Below are positions 7,740 through 17,423 of a stretch of DNA of 64,000 bases, in pieces. The stretch spans positions 248,001 through 312,000 of the forward strand of contig JAAHHJ010000002.1 of assembly GCA_010692425.1 (NCBI GenBank), given 5' to 3'. Below the pieces are notes generated by a model, which was given only the letters and a program-made list of their open reading frames with translations, searched no databases and was not told the DNA's origin. Source of the DNA: Symploca sp. SIO3C6 (GTDB taxonomy: Bacteria > Cyanobacteriota > Cyanobacteriia > Cyanobacteriales > Coleofasciculaceae). Position 1 is the stretch's first letter. Every line of letters starts with the position of its first letter. Both the position numbers and the translations under genes were made by a program.

Positions 7740-10235
7740 CTATTTGAGATAGGCAATGGTGACACCTGCCCCACCTTCAGCTTGCTCAGCTAGCTGAAAA
7801 CGGTCAATTAGAGGATGTCTTTCCAAAAAGGCATGGACACCCTGCCGTAGTCTACCTGTTCCCTTGCCATGAATAACCCACAGTACTCCATAAGTCACCG
7901 CTTGGGAAATTGCCTGCTCTAAATCCATCTCCGCATCTGCTACCCGGGCTCCTCGCAAATCCACTGTATTTTTTGAGGTTCTGACTAGGGGGGCAGTAGG
8001 CGAGGCAGTAGCTGGCGCGGTTGTCAGTGTGGATTTTGGCTTGACTATAATTTCAGCTTTTTGACCATCTAGAGATTCTACATCCGCCAGTGCTATAGTC
8101 ATCTTCATTAATCCGAAGCGCACAGTTAGTTCACTATCCTCGTCGGCGGTACTAAGGACCTCAGCCGTCTGATTCAACCGAGGAATGCGAATGCGATCGC
8201 CCACTTGTGGACGAAATCCTGGTTTAGGTTTTGGTGGTGGTGCAGCAGGAAGATGGCGCTGGGTAATTTCTTTGAGAGCTTCTGTGGCTTTGTGGGCATT
8301 TTGTGCGCTTTTTGGTCCTGCTTGTAACTGTCGAATCACTTGGGCGATTTCTTCCCTGGCTTGGGCGATCGCTTTTTGTACCTCCCTTTCCTGATTGAGC
8401 TTCAATTGTTGCTCCCTTTCCTGCAACAACTTTGCCTTGCGGGCAACCTCTTGATGCAGTAGTTCGGATTCTTGTAGCAGTAGTTCAGCTGCTTGCGCTT
8501 TAGTTTCTTGAGAGCGTCTTTGGGCTTCTAAGCCAGAAATTACCTGATTGACGTCTTCTGAGACACCGCCGACGAGGGTTTTGGCAGTATCAACCACTTC
8601 TGGTTTTAAACCCAGGCGTCGGGCAATTGTCAAGGCATTAGAACGACCAGGAATGCCCCACAGGAGTCTATAAGTTGGTTGTAGGGAACTCTCATCAAAC
8701 TCAACTGAAGCATTCTCAAACCTTTGATCTTGATATTTGAGTGCCTTGAGTTCGCCATAGTGAGTTGTAGCAACCGTAAGTTGGGCAGTATTTGCTAAGT
8801 ACTGTAGCAAAGCAATCGCTAGGGCAGAGCCTTCAGCTGGATCAGTGCCAGCACCCACTTCATCTAGTAATACCAGTGAGGGAGTTGGGAGTTGGTAATC
8901 AGGAGTTGGCATCAACTCTCGAGTATTTTCGAGTTCATGGTGAGGTAAGGGAGTAGAGACAGATTCTTGCCCACTCCCAACTACTGATTCGTTACTCTCC
9001 AAAGCTTCAAGAATCCGACTAATGCGGCGGATGTGACCAGAAAAAGTGGATAAACTTTGTTCTATAGACTGTTCATCACCAATATCTGAGAGTATTTGCG
9101 CAAACCAAGGCAGTTCCACTGGCTCTCTGGCTGGTACAAATAGACCAACCTTCGCCATCAATGCCGCTAAACCAAGAGTTTTTAAGGTTACAGTTTTGCC
9201 TCCTGTGTTAGGGCCTGTAATCGCCACTACCCTAATTTGCGACTGAATTTGCACATTGATGGGAACTACTGCACTCCCCTGTTCATGCTGCTGTTGCCAC
9301 ACTAGCAGCGGGTGTCTTAATTTTCTAAGGGTAATGGTTTCACCAGCATTGTGATCGATGAATCTCGGCGGATTTGCCTGCAACCACAAGCTATATCTTG
9401 CCTTAGCTGTTGCCAAATCAAGGGCGGTAGCAACAGTTAACAACTGCTGTAAATCCTCGATTACTTGGGCAACTTTCTCTGTCAAGGCGCGGCGCACGGC
9501 TTCTGCTTCTACTTGCTCTTGACGCTGATGCACTCTGAGCTTATTTCCTAGCCCAACAATGGCATTGGGTTCTATATAGAGAGTGGCACCGGTGCTAGAG
9601 CTATCGTGAACAATACCACCAATGGCGTCCTTTTGGGGCGCTTTGACGGGAATAACAAAACGATCACCGCGCTGGGTAATTAACTGCTGCTGCAAAGCAC
9701 TGCCTTGGCGTTGTAAAATCCCCTGTAAAATTTGATAAATACGGTCTCGCACAGATTTCAGCTGGGTGCGGATTCCCGAAAGTTTGGGGCTGGCACGATC
9801 TGTGACTTCACCTCGATCATCGATACAATAGTGAATTTCTTGCTCTAGTTCTGGATAGGTGCGGATATCTGCTACCATCCGGGTAAGTGTTGGCACCTCT
9901 TCTTGCTCTTCGATCAAGCGGCGCAAACGTCGAACTCCAGCCAGGGTAGTAGCGATCGCTAAAAGTTCTTCCCCGGACAAAATTCCTTGTAGTTGAGCCC
10001 TTTCTAAAGATTCATCGATATTCTGGATACCTTCAAAGGAAAGTCCAGAACTTAAGTGCATCTCTAGTTGGTATACTTCTTTAGTCTGAGCTAGCAGGTG
10101 CAGGCTCTCGGATTGAGTAGCTGGTAGTTGGAGATCACGAGCGGCAACAGCTCCCAGTTTGGTAGCGGCAAAAGTCGCCAGGTGCTGACACAGGCGCGAC
10201 CATTCTAGTAGTTCTAAGGTCTCTGATTGAATCAA
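7740..10235 (-). CDS. mutS2: MutS2 ATPase/nuclease
   Basis: 831 residues with the MutS2 order of domains: core and clamp (1-320), ABC-type ATPase with Walker A GPNTGGKT (341-348) and Walker B LVLLDE (454-459), a charged coiled coil (about 560-640), a KOW-like linker, and a C-terminal Smr nuclease domain (VDLRGARV, then HGKGTGRLR). MutS2 acts on recombination intermediates or on collided ribosomes rather than in mismatch repair. Unusual here: about 39 residues (414-452) are inserted between the Q-loop region and Walker B, with repeat-like content (see finding). No mutL or partner gene is adjacent. Confidence 0.93.
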   Translation of the reverse strand: MIQSETLELLEWSRLCQHLATFAATKLGAVAARDLQLPATQSESLHLLAQTKEVYQLEMHLSSGLSFEGIQNIDESLERAQLQGILSGEELLAIATTLAGVRRLRRLIEEQEEVPTLTRMVADIRTYPELEQEIHYCIDDRGEVTDRASPKLSGIRTQLKSVRDRIYQILQGILQRQGSALQQQLITQRGDRFVIPVKAPQKDAIGGIVHDSSSTGATLYIEPNAIVGLGNKLRVHQRQEQVEAEAVRRALTEKVAQVIEDLQQLLTVATALDLATAKARYSLWLQANPPRFIDHNAGETITLRKLRHPLLVWQQQHEQGSAVVPINVQIQSQIRVVAITGPNTGGKTVTLKTLGLAALMAKVGLFVPAREPVELPWFAQILSDIGDEQSIEQSLSTFSGHIRRISRILEALESNESVVGSGQESVSTPLPHHELENTRELMPTPDYQLPTPSLVLLDEVGAGTDPAEGSALAIALLQYLANTAQLTVATTHYGELKALKYQDQRFENASVEFDESSLQPTYRLLWGIPGRSNALTIARRLGLKPEVVDTAKTLVGGVSEDVNQVISGLEAQRRSQETKAQAAELLLQESELLHQEVARKAKLLQEREQQLKLNQEREVQKAIAQAREEIAQVIRQLQAGPKSAQNAHKATEALKEITQRHLPAAPPPKPKPGFRPQVGDRIRIPRLNQTAEVLSTADEDSELTVRFGLMKMTIALADVESLDGQKAEIIVKPKSTLTTAPATASPTAPLVRTSKNTVDLRGARVADAEMDLEQAISQAVTYGVLWVIHGKGTGRLRQGVHAFLERHPLIDRFQLAEQAEGGAGVTIAYLK

Positions 10236-10499
10236 AGCTCAAATTGTGAAAGCTGCTTCTATTTTGACACTCTCACCGCTGTAAGCGCGTGAGATTCTGG
10301 GTACTATAACCCACATTTTGCACTTCAAATTTTCTCTGTGGCGATTGTCTCAATACTTATTAATGATTTTTTTGACAAAAATAATCATTTTTGTTAGGAA
10401 CAAAAATGCAACTAAAGGGATAGCATTTACCATCATTTCTTGTCCTTAGTTCAGTTTCAGACTAAAATACGCTCACTAATACTTCTGAGGGCTTAACTT

Positions 10500-10886
10500 A
10501 TGTCTTCGGTGATCAGTTCTACTGTTGCATACTATCTCACAGATTTTTGGTGTAATCTTACTAATCGTTTCCGACCCAAGCCGCCAACTAAACCTGACTA
10601 CACTAATATCTACACTTCGCCAGAATATACTCCTGAGCGTTATGGTCAATGTAACCAGGGAACTTATATAGAGGTCTATAAGCCCCAAAATCCTTACCTT
10701 GGAGATAATGGCAAGCCCAAGGCTGTTATTTACTTGCACGGTTTTGCTTTAGGAGCCTCTCAAATCTATGGTACTCACCTTGAACATCTAGTCAAGCAAG
10801 GTTATTACGTTTTTTATCCAAACTTCCAAACTGGATTTTGCTCCTTTCCTTTGCTGAAATTGATCATGAACTGGCGATCCTTTTAG
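10500..10886 (+). pseudogene. Truncated alpha/beta-hydrolase
   Basis: The 128-residue frame contains KAVIYLHGFALGASQIYGTH and VKQGYYVFYPNFQTG, the first strands and oxyanion HGF loop of a prolyl-oligopeptidase/dienelactone-hydrolase-like fold. The nucleophile elbow (GxSxG) and all later parts are missing; after NFQTGFCSF the frame changes to unrelated residues and stops. The break falls where the following lipase begins, and the two frames overlap by 49 bases. This looks like a deletion that joined the front of one hydrolase gene to the front of another. Confidence 0.6.
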
Positions 10887-11773
10887 TTAATGCAAGTATT
10901 CAGGCTTATAACGCCTTTGATAAAGAGCAACCTACTGAGTGCAATTCGGAACAGGTGAAGACACCTGATGGTTATGATTTTGTTGAATACTGGACTGGTG
11001 TTGATGCAATTTTGAATGAGGATAAAACTGTTGAGTGTTACGGTGTAGTTTTCCGGTCTTCACAGTCTCCTTACACTTATATATTTGCTTTTAGAGGTAC
11101 TGATTCAACTGAAGATTTGTTAGATGATTTTGGCTTTAATTATGCAACTTTTTCCCCTTGTATTAATCAAGATGTTGTCCCAAATGATGTGAAAGTTGAA
11201 TCAGGTTTCTACTGTATTTATTCTGATAGTGATGGTAATACAGAATCGATGCAGAAACAGCTATTTGCTTTAATTGACAAGTATCAAGCATCTGAACAAC
11301 CGATTAACCAACTCTACGTTACTGGACATAGTTTAGGAGCTGCAATCAGTACTTTATTTAGCCTTGATATAGCTTTGTCTAGACCAGATATTAACTCGAC
11401 AACTTACAATTACGCATCCCCTCGTGTAGGGAACCAAGCCTTCGTAGATTTTTATGAACAACAGAAACTGCAACAAAACCCTGAAACACGAACTATTCGC
11501 ATTCAGAATGTCTACGATAAAGTTCCTTGTGTACCACTTAAGGATCAAGGATACCAACACCTATCATATGCTTATCTAGTTTCATTTTATAGAGATAATT
11601 TAACTGGTAAATTTGACATTGTAGACAACCATTCTGTGCATAGTTATCAAACGGTTTTGAAGTGTGCTTTCAAGAATGAAAGTGGCTACTTTGAGGGAAT
11701 TTTTGACAATAATCAGGGCGAAAAAATGCAATCGGTTCAACCAGATCAAAGCAAGGTTTGCACCTATTGGTAG
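10838..11773 (+). CDS. Class 3 lipase family protein
   Basis: 311 residues. The family (Lipase_3) hydrolyses acylglycerols. The nucleophile elbow is VTGHSLGAAIS with Ser165; a FAFRGTDS block (about 84-91) precedes it as expected, and candidate Asp (YDKVP) and His (DNHSVHSY) residues of the triad follow. No signal peptide or membrane segment is visible. The annotated ATG lies inside the tail of the broken hydrolase upstream, so the true N-terminus may have been trimmed by that deletion; FAEIDHELAILLVNASIQAY is close to where lipases of this type normally begin. It converges on the WD40 gene. Confidence 0.8.
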   Translation: MLLSFAEIDHELAILLVNASIQAYNAFDKEQPTECNSEQVKTPDGYDFVEYWTGVDAILNEDKTVECYGVVFRSSQSPYTYIFAFRGTDSTEDLLDDFGFNYATFSPCINQDVVPNDVKVESGFYCIYSDSDGNTESMQKQLFALIDKYQASEQPINQLYVTGHSLGAAISTLFSLDIALSRPDINSTTYNYASPRVGNQAFVDFYEQQKLQQNPETRTIRIQNVYDKVPCVPLKDQGYQHLSYAYLVSFYRDNLTGKFDIVDNHSVHSYQTVLKCAFKNESGYFEGIFDNNQGEKMQSVQPDQSKVCTYW

Positions 11774-11851
11774 TTTCTACTTCTGATTTTGGTGAGTTCG
11801 TTCATGGGCAGAATGCTATATTTCGGGGAATGGGTAGAAAAAAATGAGAGC

Positions 11852-12982
11852 CTACCGCCTCCTGCCTTCCAGTGAAGGTTCAAACTCCTCAGCAGCAGTT
11901 TGCCAAATCCGAATAGTTCGATCAAACCCGCCACTAGCGAGAAAGCGTCCATCGCGACTAAAAGCAACTGAGTGTACCCAGTCTTGATGATCTCTCAAAA
12001 AGGCAATTAATTCACCAGTTTTCAAGTTCCACAGCCGCACACCATCACGACTAGCCGAGGCAAGAGTAGTACCATCAGGATTGATCGCAATTGCTCGGAT
12101 TCGCCCTGCATGTCCAGTCAGGTTGTACCTAAGTTCGAGTCTATTTCTACTTAAATCCCAAACTTTAATAGTGCGATCATAACTACCACTAACCATCATA
12201 TTGCCATCGGGCGTAAAAGCGAGGACACTGACTGCACTATTGTGAACAGGAATTGTCTGAATTAAACTTCCTGTCCCTAGATTCCAACGTTTAATCTTGC
12301 CATCCCTTAACCCACTGACGAGGATATCTCCATCGGGGTGAACTGCAAGGGCATAGGTTTGGTTGTCAAAACGTGTTAAAGTGTATAAGGGTCTTTGTGC
12401 TCTTAAATCCCACAGCCTAATACCATCCAAACCTCCACTAACTAGTGTTCTACTATCAGGTGTCATGGCTAGGGAAAGAATATTACTCGAATGCCCTAAG
12501 AAAGTACGAGTATACTTACCCTCGGGAAAGTGCCACAGATTAATGCCAGCATCATCACCACCACTAGCTAAAGTTCTGCCATCAGGGCTCAAGGCAAGAG
12601 AAATCACAGAAGTGCGATGTCCTCGAAAGCTGTCAATTTCCCTGCCCGTTTGCAACCACCAGAGTTTAATGTTACCGTCATTGGTACTACCTCCGCTCAA
12701 AAGCATTTTTCCATCAGCACTGAAGACCAAAGCATCAATTGGCGCTTCATGACCTTCGAGGGTTTGAACTAATTGAGGGTTGCGCCAAGGGCTAGCTGCT
12801 GGAAAGAAATCAGAGTCAAAATTCTCTTGTGAGGGAGCTTCAGGTGTAACTGGAGGTTCTGGAAGAGGTAGGGAATCTTGAGCATGGACAATACTAGTCA
12901 AGCAAGCAAAGGCTGCTGTAACTGATGCCAAAACTCTCAGTTGTATCTTACCAAATTGACGATGGGGGGCAGGAACTGTCAT
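11852..12982 (-). CDS. Secreted seven-bladed WD40 repeat protein
   Basis: 376 residues. Residues about 13-35 form a signal peptide ending at VHA-QD, followed by a Pro-rich linker and then seven WD40 repeats (from LEGHEAPIDALVFSADGKML to RTIRIWQ), enough for a closed beta-propeller. Repeats show the usual GH dipeptides (GHEA, GHRT, GHSS, GHAG) and terminal W-D/W-x. Propellers of this kind are scaffolds with no enzymatic activity. Export is unusual for a bacterial WD40 protein and places it in the periplasm or outside the cell. It is a single-gene unit. Confidence 0.87.
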   Translation of the reverse strand: MTVPAPHRQFGKIQLRVLASVTAAFACLTSIVHAQDSLPLPEPPVTPEAPSQENFDSDFFPAASPWRNPQLVQTLEGHEAPIDALVFSADGKMLLSGGSTNDGNIKLWWLQTGREIDSFRGHRTSVISLALSPDGRTLASGGDDAGINLWHFPEGKYTRTFLGHSSNILSLAMTPDSRTLVSGGLDGIRLWDLRAQRPLYTLTRFDNQTYALAVHPDGDILVSGLRDGKIKRWNLGTGSLIQTIPVHNSAVSVLAFTPDGNMMVSGSYDRTIKVWDLSRNRLELRYNLTGHAGRIRAIAINPDGTTLASASRDGVRLWNLKTGELIAFLRDHQDWVHSVAFSRDGRFLASGGFDRTIRIWQTAAEEFEPSLEGRRR

Positions 12983-13014
12983 TATTCTGGAAAACTATGC
13001 TTAATTTAGTTACA

Positions 13015-13130
13015 TACTCCCGACGTTAACTTCTAACGAAGTAGAGCGCGGGCCTCCTAGTGACTCGGAGCTACTGCATAGGACATTAGCTAAGATTTAT
13101 TGACGAGACGGGATGCCCTACCGCCCCGGA
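13015..13130. other. GC-rich, structured intergenic stretch of unknown origin
   Basis: Between the WD40 and uppP genes the base composition shifts sharply (for example GAGCGCGGGCCTCC and GGGATGCCCTACCGCCCC) compared with AT-rich flanks. It has no open frame and no convincing match to an RNA I know. It may be a worn IS200/IS605-type end, but I cannot support that firmly. Confidence 0.25.
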
Positions 13131-13202
13131 ATAATACCCAAATAGATGTTTGACCTTTGTTCTATTGAAATTTTAACCATCCACAGAATATTCAAAAACT
13201 GA

Positions 13203-14177
13203 TTAATTGGTTTGTAGCAACCCCGCAGCGATCGCGCCCAAAATTGTAATCCCAAATAATAGTCTATACCATACGAATATCCAGACTCCTTTCTTTTTGA
13301 GGAATGCCAGCATCCCAGCGATTGCCACATAGGAAAATATAGCTGAGGAAATTATTGCCATTATCAGCGGCAATATACCCATATCCCCGAGCCCATCTTG
13401 GAGTAAACCGACTAATTCTACTAATCCAGCTAAGGTAATGGCCGGAATACCTAGTAAAAAGGAAAAGCGCGCTGCTGTTGCCCTCTCCAAATCCATAAAT
13501 AAGCCAGCAGTTAGGGTTGAACCAGAACGAGAAACACCAGGGACTAAAGCTAAAGCCTGAGCTAAGCCCATAATAATGCCATCCTGAAGATCCAAGCCAT
13601 CAAAGTCCCGCTTGCGCTTGCCCAACTTTTCCGAAACACCCATTAATAAACCCATGATAATCGAGACACAGGCAATTGCCGTGGTACTTCGTATCGGTGA
13701 ATTATCGAAATCTGGGATAAATATTTTAATTGATAAGCCTAACAAGACAATTGGCAGAGTTCCCAAGGCGATTCCTACTGCCATGCGGAAGTCTTGAGAC
13801 TGGTAATCTGATTGCCGAATTGCTCTTAAGGCTCCAGTTGAAACCTTAGTTAAATCTTCCCAAAAGTACCACAGCACTGCGGCGATCGAGCCTAGCTGAA
13901 TTACAGCAGTAAAGGCAACCCCAGGATCACCCCAACCTAAGGCCACTGGCACCACCTTTAAATGAGCGGTACTGCTAATGGGCAGAAACTCTGTTAATCC
14001 CTGTACCAAACCCAGAATCACAGCCTGAAAAACATTGATCTCAGATGTCGAGGTGGTGGCAGTTGATGATAGTTCCGGCGAGAGGTTATTACCTAAAACT
14101 TTCAAGGGGAAAGTAAGGAAGGCGCTGATCGCACCAGCCAGCAAGAGCTTGAACAACCGACGTTGTAATAGGATCAT
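13203..14177 (-). CDS. uppP: Undecaprenyl-diphosphatase UppP (BacA)
   Basis: 324 residues, an integral membrane phosphatase that recycles undecaprenyl pyrophosphate to the monophosphate lipid carrier for peptidoglycan and polysaccharide export. Both signature motifs are present: LTEFLPISSTAHL (E63, S68-S69, H72) and LVPGVSRSGSTLTAG. About eight membrane helices can be counted. It is some 50 residues longer than E. coli BacA because of an N-terminal hydrophobic segment plus a Ser/Thr linker (1-47), seen in other cyanobacterial forms. Loss of activity would be unexpected; all key residues are intact. Confidence 0.93.
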   Translation of the reverse strand: MILLQRRLFKLLLAGAISAFLTFPLKVLGNNLSPELSSTATTSTSEINVFQAVILGLVQGLTEFLPISSTAHLKVVPVALGWGDPGVAFTAVIQLGSIAAVLWYFWEDLTKVSTGALRAIRQSDYQSQDFRMAVGIALGTLPIVLLGLSIKIFIPDFDNSPIRSTTAIACVSIIMGLLMGVSEKLGKRKRDFDGLDLQDGIIMGLAQALALVPGVSRSGSTLTAGLFMDLERATAARFSFLLGIPAITLAGLVELVGLLQDGLGDMGILPLIMAIISSAIFSYVAIAGMLAFLKKKGVWIFVWYRLLFGITILGAIAAGLLQTN

Positions 14178-14358
14178 TCCATCTCCATAATTACTTCAAT
14201 TGAGTAGTCAGCGCACCGTGAGCATAAATAGAAAAATAATCTTCAATATAGAGTCTCCGGTTCAGTATTACTGGCTAGAGGCTTGATCGGCAAGTTATGC
14301 CAGCTTACTCGAGCAGATTTGACATCTCCTCCAGTTGAAACAAAAGGCTTTCACCGAA

Positions 14359-14390
14359 TGCCCTCTGCAAATTACAGGGGGCAATTTTTT
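14359..14390 (+). terminator. Hairpin with T-run in the leader upstream of the DUF3120 gene
   Basis: TGCCCTCTG (14359-14367) pairs with CAGGGGGCA (14375-14383) with one wobble, followed by six T. It is a good intrinsic-terminator shape but no gene precedes it on this strand, so it may end a short leader RNA or act as an attenuator for the DUF3120 gene. Confidence 0.4.
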
Positions 14391-14501
14391 ATTACAAAGT
14401 TAAATAATTTATTAAATAGATTACGAAACCTCACTAGCCCAATCCGGAATTCAAGCTGGTATCGAGATGGAAATCAACATCAGATTCAGATAAGATCCTC
14501 T

Positions 14502-14530
14502 ATATCCCCCTGGGGGGGATAAGGGGATAT
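14502..14530. repeat. Inverted repeat just upstream of the DUF3120 gene
   Basis: ATATCCCC (14502-14509) is repeated inverted at 14523-14530 around a G-rich centre. The rest of 14178-14576 shows no supportable gene; a 79-codon frame there has no recognisable content. Confidence 0.4.
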
Positions 14531-14576
14531 GATACATTAAGATAATTAAACATAAGTAAAGAATATTAACAATATT

Positions 14577-15308
14577 TTGTTGAACAATACCTGGTTCTCT
14601 CCTGATTCTGCCTCCGGGTTATCGAACCAATCAAAAAAATTTTGGCTCTATGAGCGAGTGCGCGATATTGGGAATCGCCAAACTTGGTCAGTATTTTGGG
14701 CATCCTCCTTTCTAGTTTCAGTGCCAGTATTTGTGCAAGCGCCGCTAGTGAGAGAGTTACCATTTTTGAGCTTAGTGATGACCCTAGGTTGGGTATGGCT
14801 AGGTTTAAGACTCTTCAAGGGCAAAGAAACCAAAATTTGGGGCGACTTATTGTTAGGGTTTAGCTGGAGTTGGCTGGCAGGCTCAATTTATTGGGGCTGG
14901 CTGCGCTGGGAACCCCTAATTCATTTACCAATTGAGGCAATTGGTTTGCCCTTTGCCCTGTGGGGTTGGTGGCGAGGCTGGGGAATGGTAGGCAATTTGT
15001 TTTATCTAGGTTCACTCTTAGGTACAGCCCTAACCGATGTATATTTTTACTTAACTGCTTTGATACCTTATTGGCGTCAGCTCATGCAGGTTGAGCCCCA
15101 ATTAGCTGGGTCGATTCTTCAAAGTGCTCTGGTTCAAGTGCAGACTCCTTGGGGAATCAGTTGGGCAGGGGTGCTAGTTAGCACTTTGATGTTTGTTGGT
15201 ATTGGGTCATTAGCTAGAGGAGGATTGCATTGGTGGGCATTTAGTGGGGCAGTGTTGAGTACAATCTTGGTAGATGGTCTGTTTTGGCTAGTTGCTTCTC
15301 TTGTCTGA
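14577..15308 (+). CDS. DUF3120 membrane protein
   Basis: 243 residues matching DUF3120, a cyanobacterial membrane protein family of unknown function. Six or seven hydrophobic segments rich in Trp are present, with the conserved-looking block LLLGFSWSWLAGSIYWGWLR and LTDVYFYLTALIPYWRQLMQ. The start is uncertain: TTG at 14577 gives the longest frame, but the first 35 residues are hydrophilic and poorly family-like, so an internal start nearer SVFWASSFLVSVP is possible. No operon partner is visible. Confidence 0.82.
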   Translation: MLNNTWFSPDSASGLSNQSKKFWLYERVRDIGNRQTWSVFWASSFLVSVPVFVQAPLVRELPFLSLVMTLGWVWLGLRLFKGKETKIWGDLLLGFSWSWLAGSIYWGWLRWEPLIHLPIEAIGLPFALWGWWRGWGMVGNLFYLGSLLGTALTDVYFYLTALIPYWRQLMQVEPQLAGSILQSALVQVQTPWGISWAGVLVSTLMFVGIGSLARGGLHWWAFSGAVLSTILVDGLFWLVASLV

Positions 15309-15555
15309 AGATAGTGACAAAATAATTCTTGTTCGATTAAAAGAAAAAACACTTGGTTTCTGTTACTATATGGTGTTTTAATTGAACAACCTGCCCTGTA
15401 GTCTCTCGCTATAATGTGCAGCATCATAGCAGGATGAGACCCTTGGCGTCACATTGAGTGTTCGTGCATTACTACCTAATCGAGTATTCGCTCCTCAAGA
15501 GTGAGTCCTTGCCAAGTTTCATAGACCTTGTGAACCCTTTTTCGCTTCTTTAGCT

Positions 15556-16539
15556 GTGGTGACTTTGCGATCCACTCCCTATTTGCTCCTTAAAACCAAA
15601 ACTGGTAATCGTCGTCTGCCCCTAAAGGGCAGCAATCACTGGACATTTGGTCGTAGTGATGATAATAGTTTCGTACTCCCGGATCGATGGATTTCTAGAA
15701 ATCACGCGATGTTACAATTTACTGAGCAATCAGATTTTTATCTGATTGATTTAGGGAGCCGCAATGGAACATTTGTTAATGGTAGGCGAGTAAGTATTCC
15801 AGTAACCTTGCGTCATGGCGATCGCCTAACTTTCGGACAGACTGAGTTAGAATTTCATTACCCAGCGAGTAAAAACAATACTGAGCCTTCCCTGATTAGG
15901 GAAGGTGAGCCCTTAACTTCAGCTTTACACGTGCGCCGCCTGATTTCGGTGATGGTTGTCGATATCCGTGACTACACTGTACTTACCCGCAAGTTAGATG
16001 AAACTGTTCTTTCGGCGGTAATTGGCAGTTGGTTTCGGAAATCGGGCGATATTATTCGCAAATCTGATAGTTGGGTAGATAAATATATCGGCGACGCAGT
16101 AATGGCAATTTGGTTTCACGGTTATCAAGGAGTTACCAAACAAGAAACACAAAAGATTTGTCAGGCAGTGAGCGCCCTGCACAAAATGACTTCAGCTCTT
16201 TATGATAAGTATCCTTTGCCCTTCCCGCTGCGTATTGGAACGGGAATTAATACAGGTTATGCTATGGTGGGCAATACAGGTAGTGGCGATCGCCCTGACT
16301 ACACAGCCATTGGCGATACAGTAAATGCTGCCTTTCGCCTAGAATCTGCCACCAAACAAATTGGCTTAGATATCGCTTTGGGTAAAGAAACTTATAACTA
16401 TATTTGCGAGTTAGGAACCTCTGAGATTGCTTTTAAGGAGTACAAAGTTAATCTTAAAGGATATGATCTTCCTACCGTGACCTATGCTGGCACCTACGCT
16501 GATCTAAATAATTTTTTGCGAGTCAACTCCCTAGAGTAA
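15556..16539 (+). CDS. FHA domain-adenylate cyclase
   Basis: 327 residues. The N-terminal FHA domain (about 25-100) has GRSDDN, SRNHA and [11 protein letters not shown], the phosphothreonine-binding signature. A class III nucleotide cyclase domain follows (about 130-310) with both metal-binding aspartates (VVDIRDYT and [12 protein letters not shown]) and the Lys/Asp pair that selects ATP ([20 protein letters not shown]), so it should make cAMP. FHA-cyclase fusions are typical of cyanobacteria and link a phosphorylated partner to cAMP output. Start is GTG at 15556. Its 3' end overlaps the convergent lipB gene by 17 bases. Confidence 0.9.
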   Translation: MVTLRSTPYLLLKTKTGNRRLPLKGSNHWTFGRSDDNSFVLPDRWISRNHAMLQFTEQSDFYLIDLGSRNGTFVNGRRVSIPVTLRHGDRLTFGQTELEFHYPASKNNTEPSLIREGEPLTSALHVRRLISVMVVDIRDYTVLTRKLDETVLSAVIGSWFRKSGDIIRKSDSWVDKYIGDAVMAIWFHGYQGVTKQETQKICQAVSALHKMTSALYDKYPLPFPLRIGTGINTGYAMVGNTGSGDRPDYTAIGDTVNAAFRLESATKQIGLDIALGKETYNYICELGTSEIAFKEYKVNLKGYDLPTVTYAGTYADLNNFLRVNSLE

Positions 16540-17173
16540 TTAGCTGTACCTCAAAAACTTCTCTGAAGGCTGTGGCAACTGCCCAGCGTACCTTTTCTAC
16601 AGTCAGATCAGGAATGAATTGAGCCAGACTACCAACAGGTCGATCAGCTATACCACAGGGTACAATACGGTCAAAGCCTGTCAAATCAGGACAAACATTT
16701 AAGGAAAAGCCGTGCATTGTAATCCAACGCTTAACTTTAATGCCAATTGCTGCAACCTTCCTTCCCTCTAGCCAGACACCAGTCATTCCAGTAAGGCGTT
16801 TGCCCTGGAGTCCGTAGAGTTCTAAAATCCTAATCAATACCTCTTCAAGCTGCCGCAGATACCAGTGCAAATCCTGTTGGTAATAGCGTAGATTTAGGAT
16901 TGGATAGCCCACAAGTTGACCAGGACAGTGGTAAGTTACTTGACCTCCACGCTCGACTCGGTGCAGTTCGACCTTGGCTTTAGCAGGGTCGAATTTGAGG
17001 AAATCAAGACTTGCCCCTTGGCCAAGAGTATAAACTGAGGGGTGTTCTAACAATAGCAGGACATCATCAAGATTAGGATCTTGAAGGCGAGATTTGACTA
17101 GCTCTTGCTGCTGCTTCCAGGCTCTCGAATAGGGCACTAGTCCTTGATTTTCTAGTAAGCATCGACGCCCCAT
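16523..17173 (-). CDS. lipB: Lipoyl(octanoyl) transferase LipB
   Basis: 216 residues. LipB moves octanoate from octanoyl-ACP to the lipoyl domains of 2-oxoacid dehydrogenases and the glycine cleavage H protein. Motifs: [12 protein letters not shown] (75-86), the catalytic Lys146 in [10 protein letters not shown] and the acyl-thioester Cys173 in [13 protein letters not shown]. The length is normal. It sits alone (lipA not in view) and overlaps the tail of the FHA-cyclase gene, so the two transcripts are convergent with no room for separate terminators. Confidence 0.93.
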   Translation of the reverse strand: MGRRCLLENQGLVPYSRAWKQQQELVKSRLQDPNLDDVLLLLEHPSVYTLGQGASLDFLKFDPAKAKVELHRVERGGQVTYHCPGQLVGYPILNLRYYQQDLHWYLRQLEEVLIRILELYGLQGKRLTGMTGVWLEGRKVAAIGIKVKRWITMHGFSLNVCPDLTGFDRIVPCGIADRPVGSLAQFIPDLTVEKVRWAVATAFREVFEVQLITLGS

Positions 17174-17423
17174 TACCTAACCGGTAAACTACTCTTGATT
17201 CCTGAATACCAAAGATTATAGCGTACACTTTAGCTTGGAAACATAAAGTTGGAGCAGCAAAGATTGAGATTAGTTTACAAAATGCAAAGGAATCTGAAGA
17301 GAAGTCAAAGGCTTATGTTGTCCATAATACAAAGTGCTACGGTGAAGGTAGCCTCCCAAAGCAGCCATTCGGTGTCGGGTTGATTTTGGGGAGACGGACT
17401 TTACATAAATGGAGTAATCAAGT

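Noticed and set aside
14283-14522. 79-codon plus-strand frame upstream of the DUF3120 gene
   Set aside because: No recognisable protein content, and it runs through a terminator-like hairpin and a palindrome.
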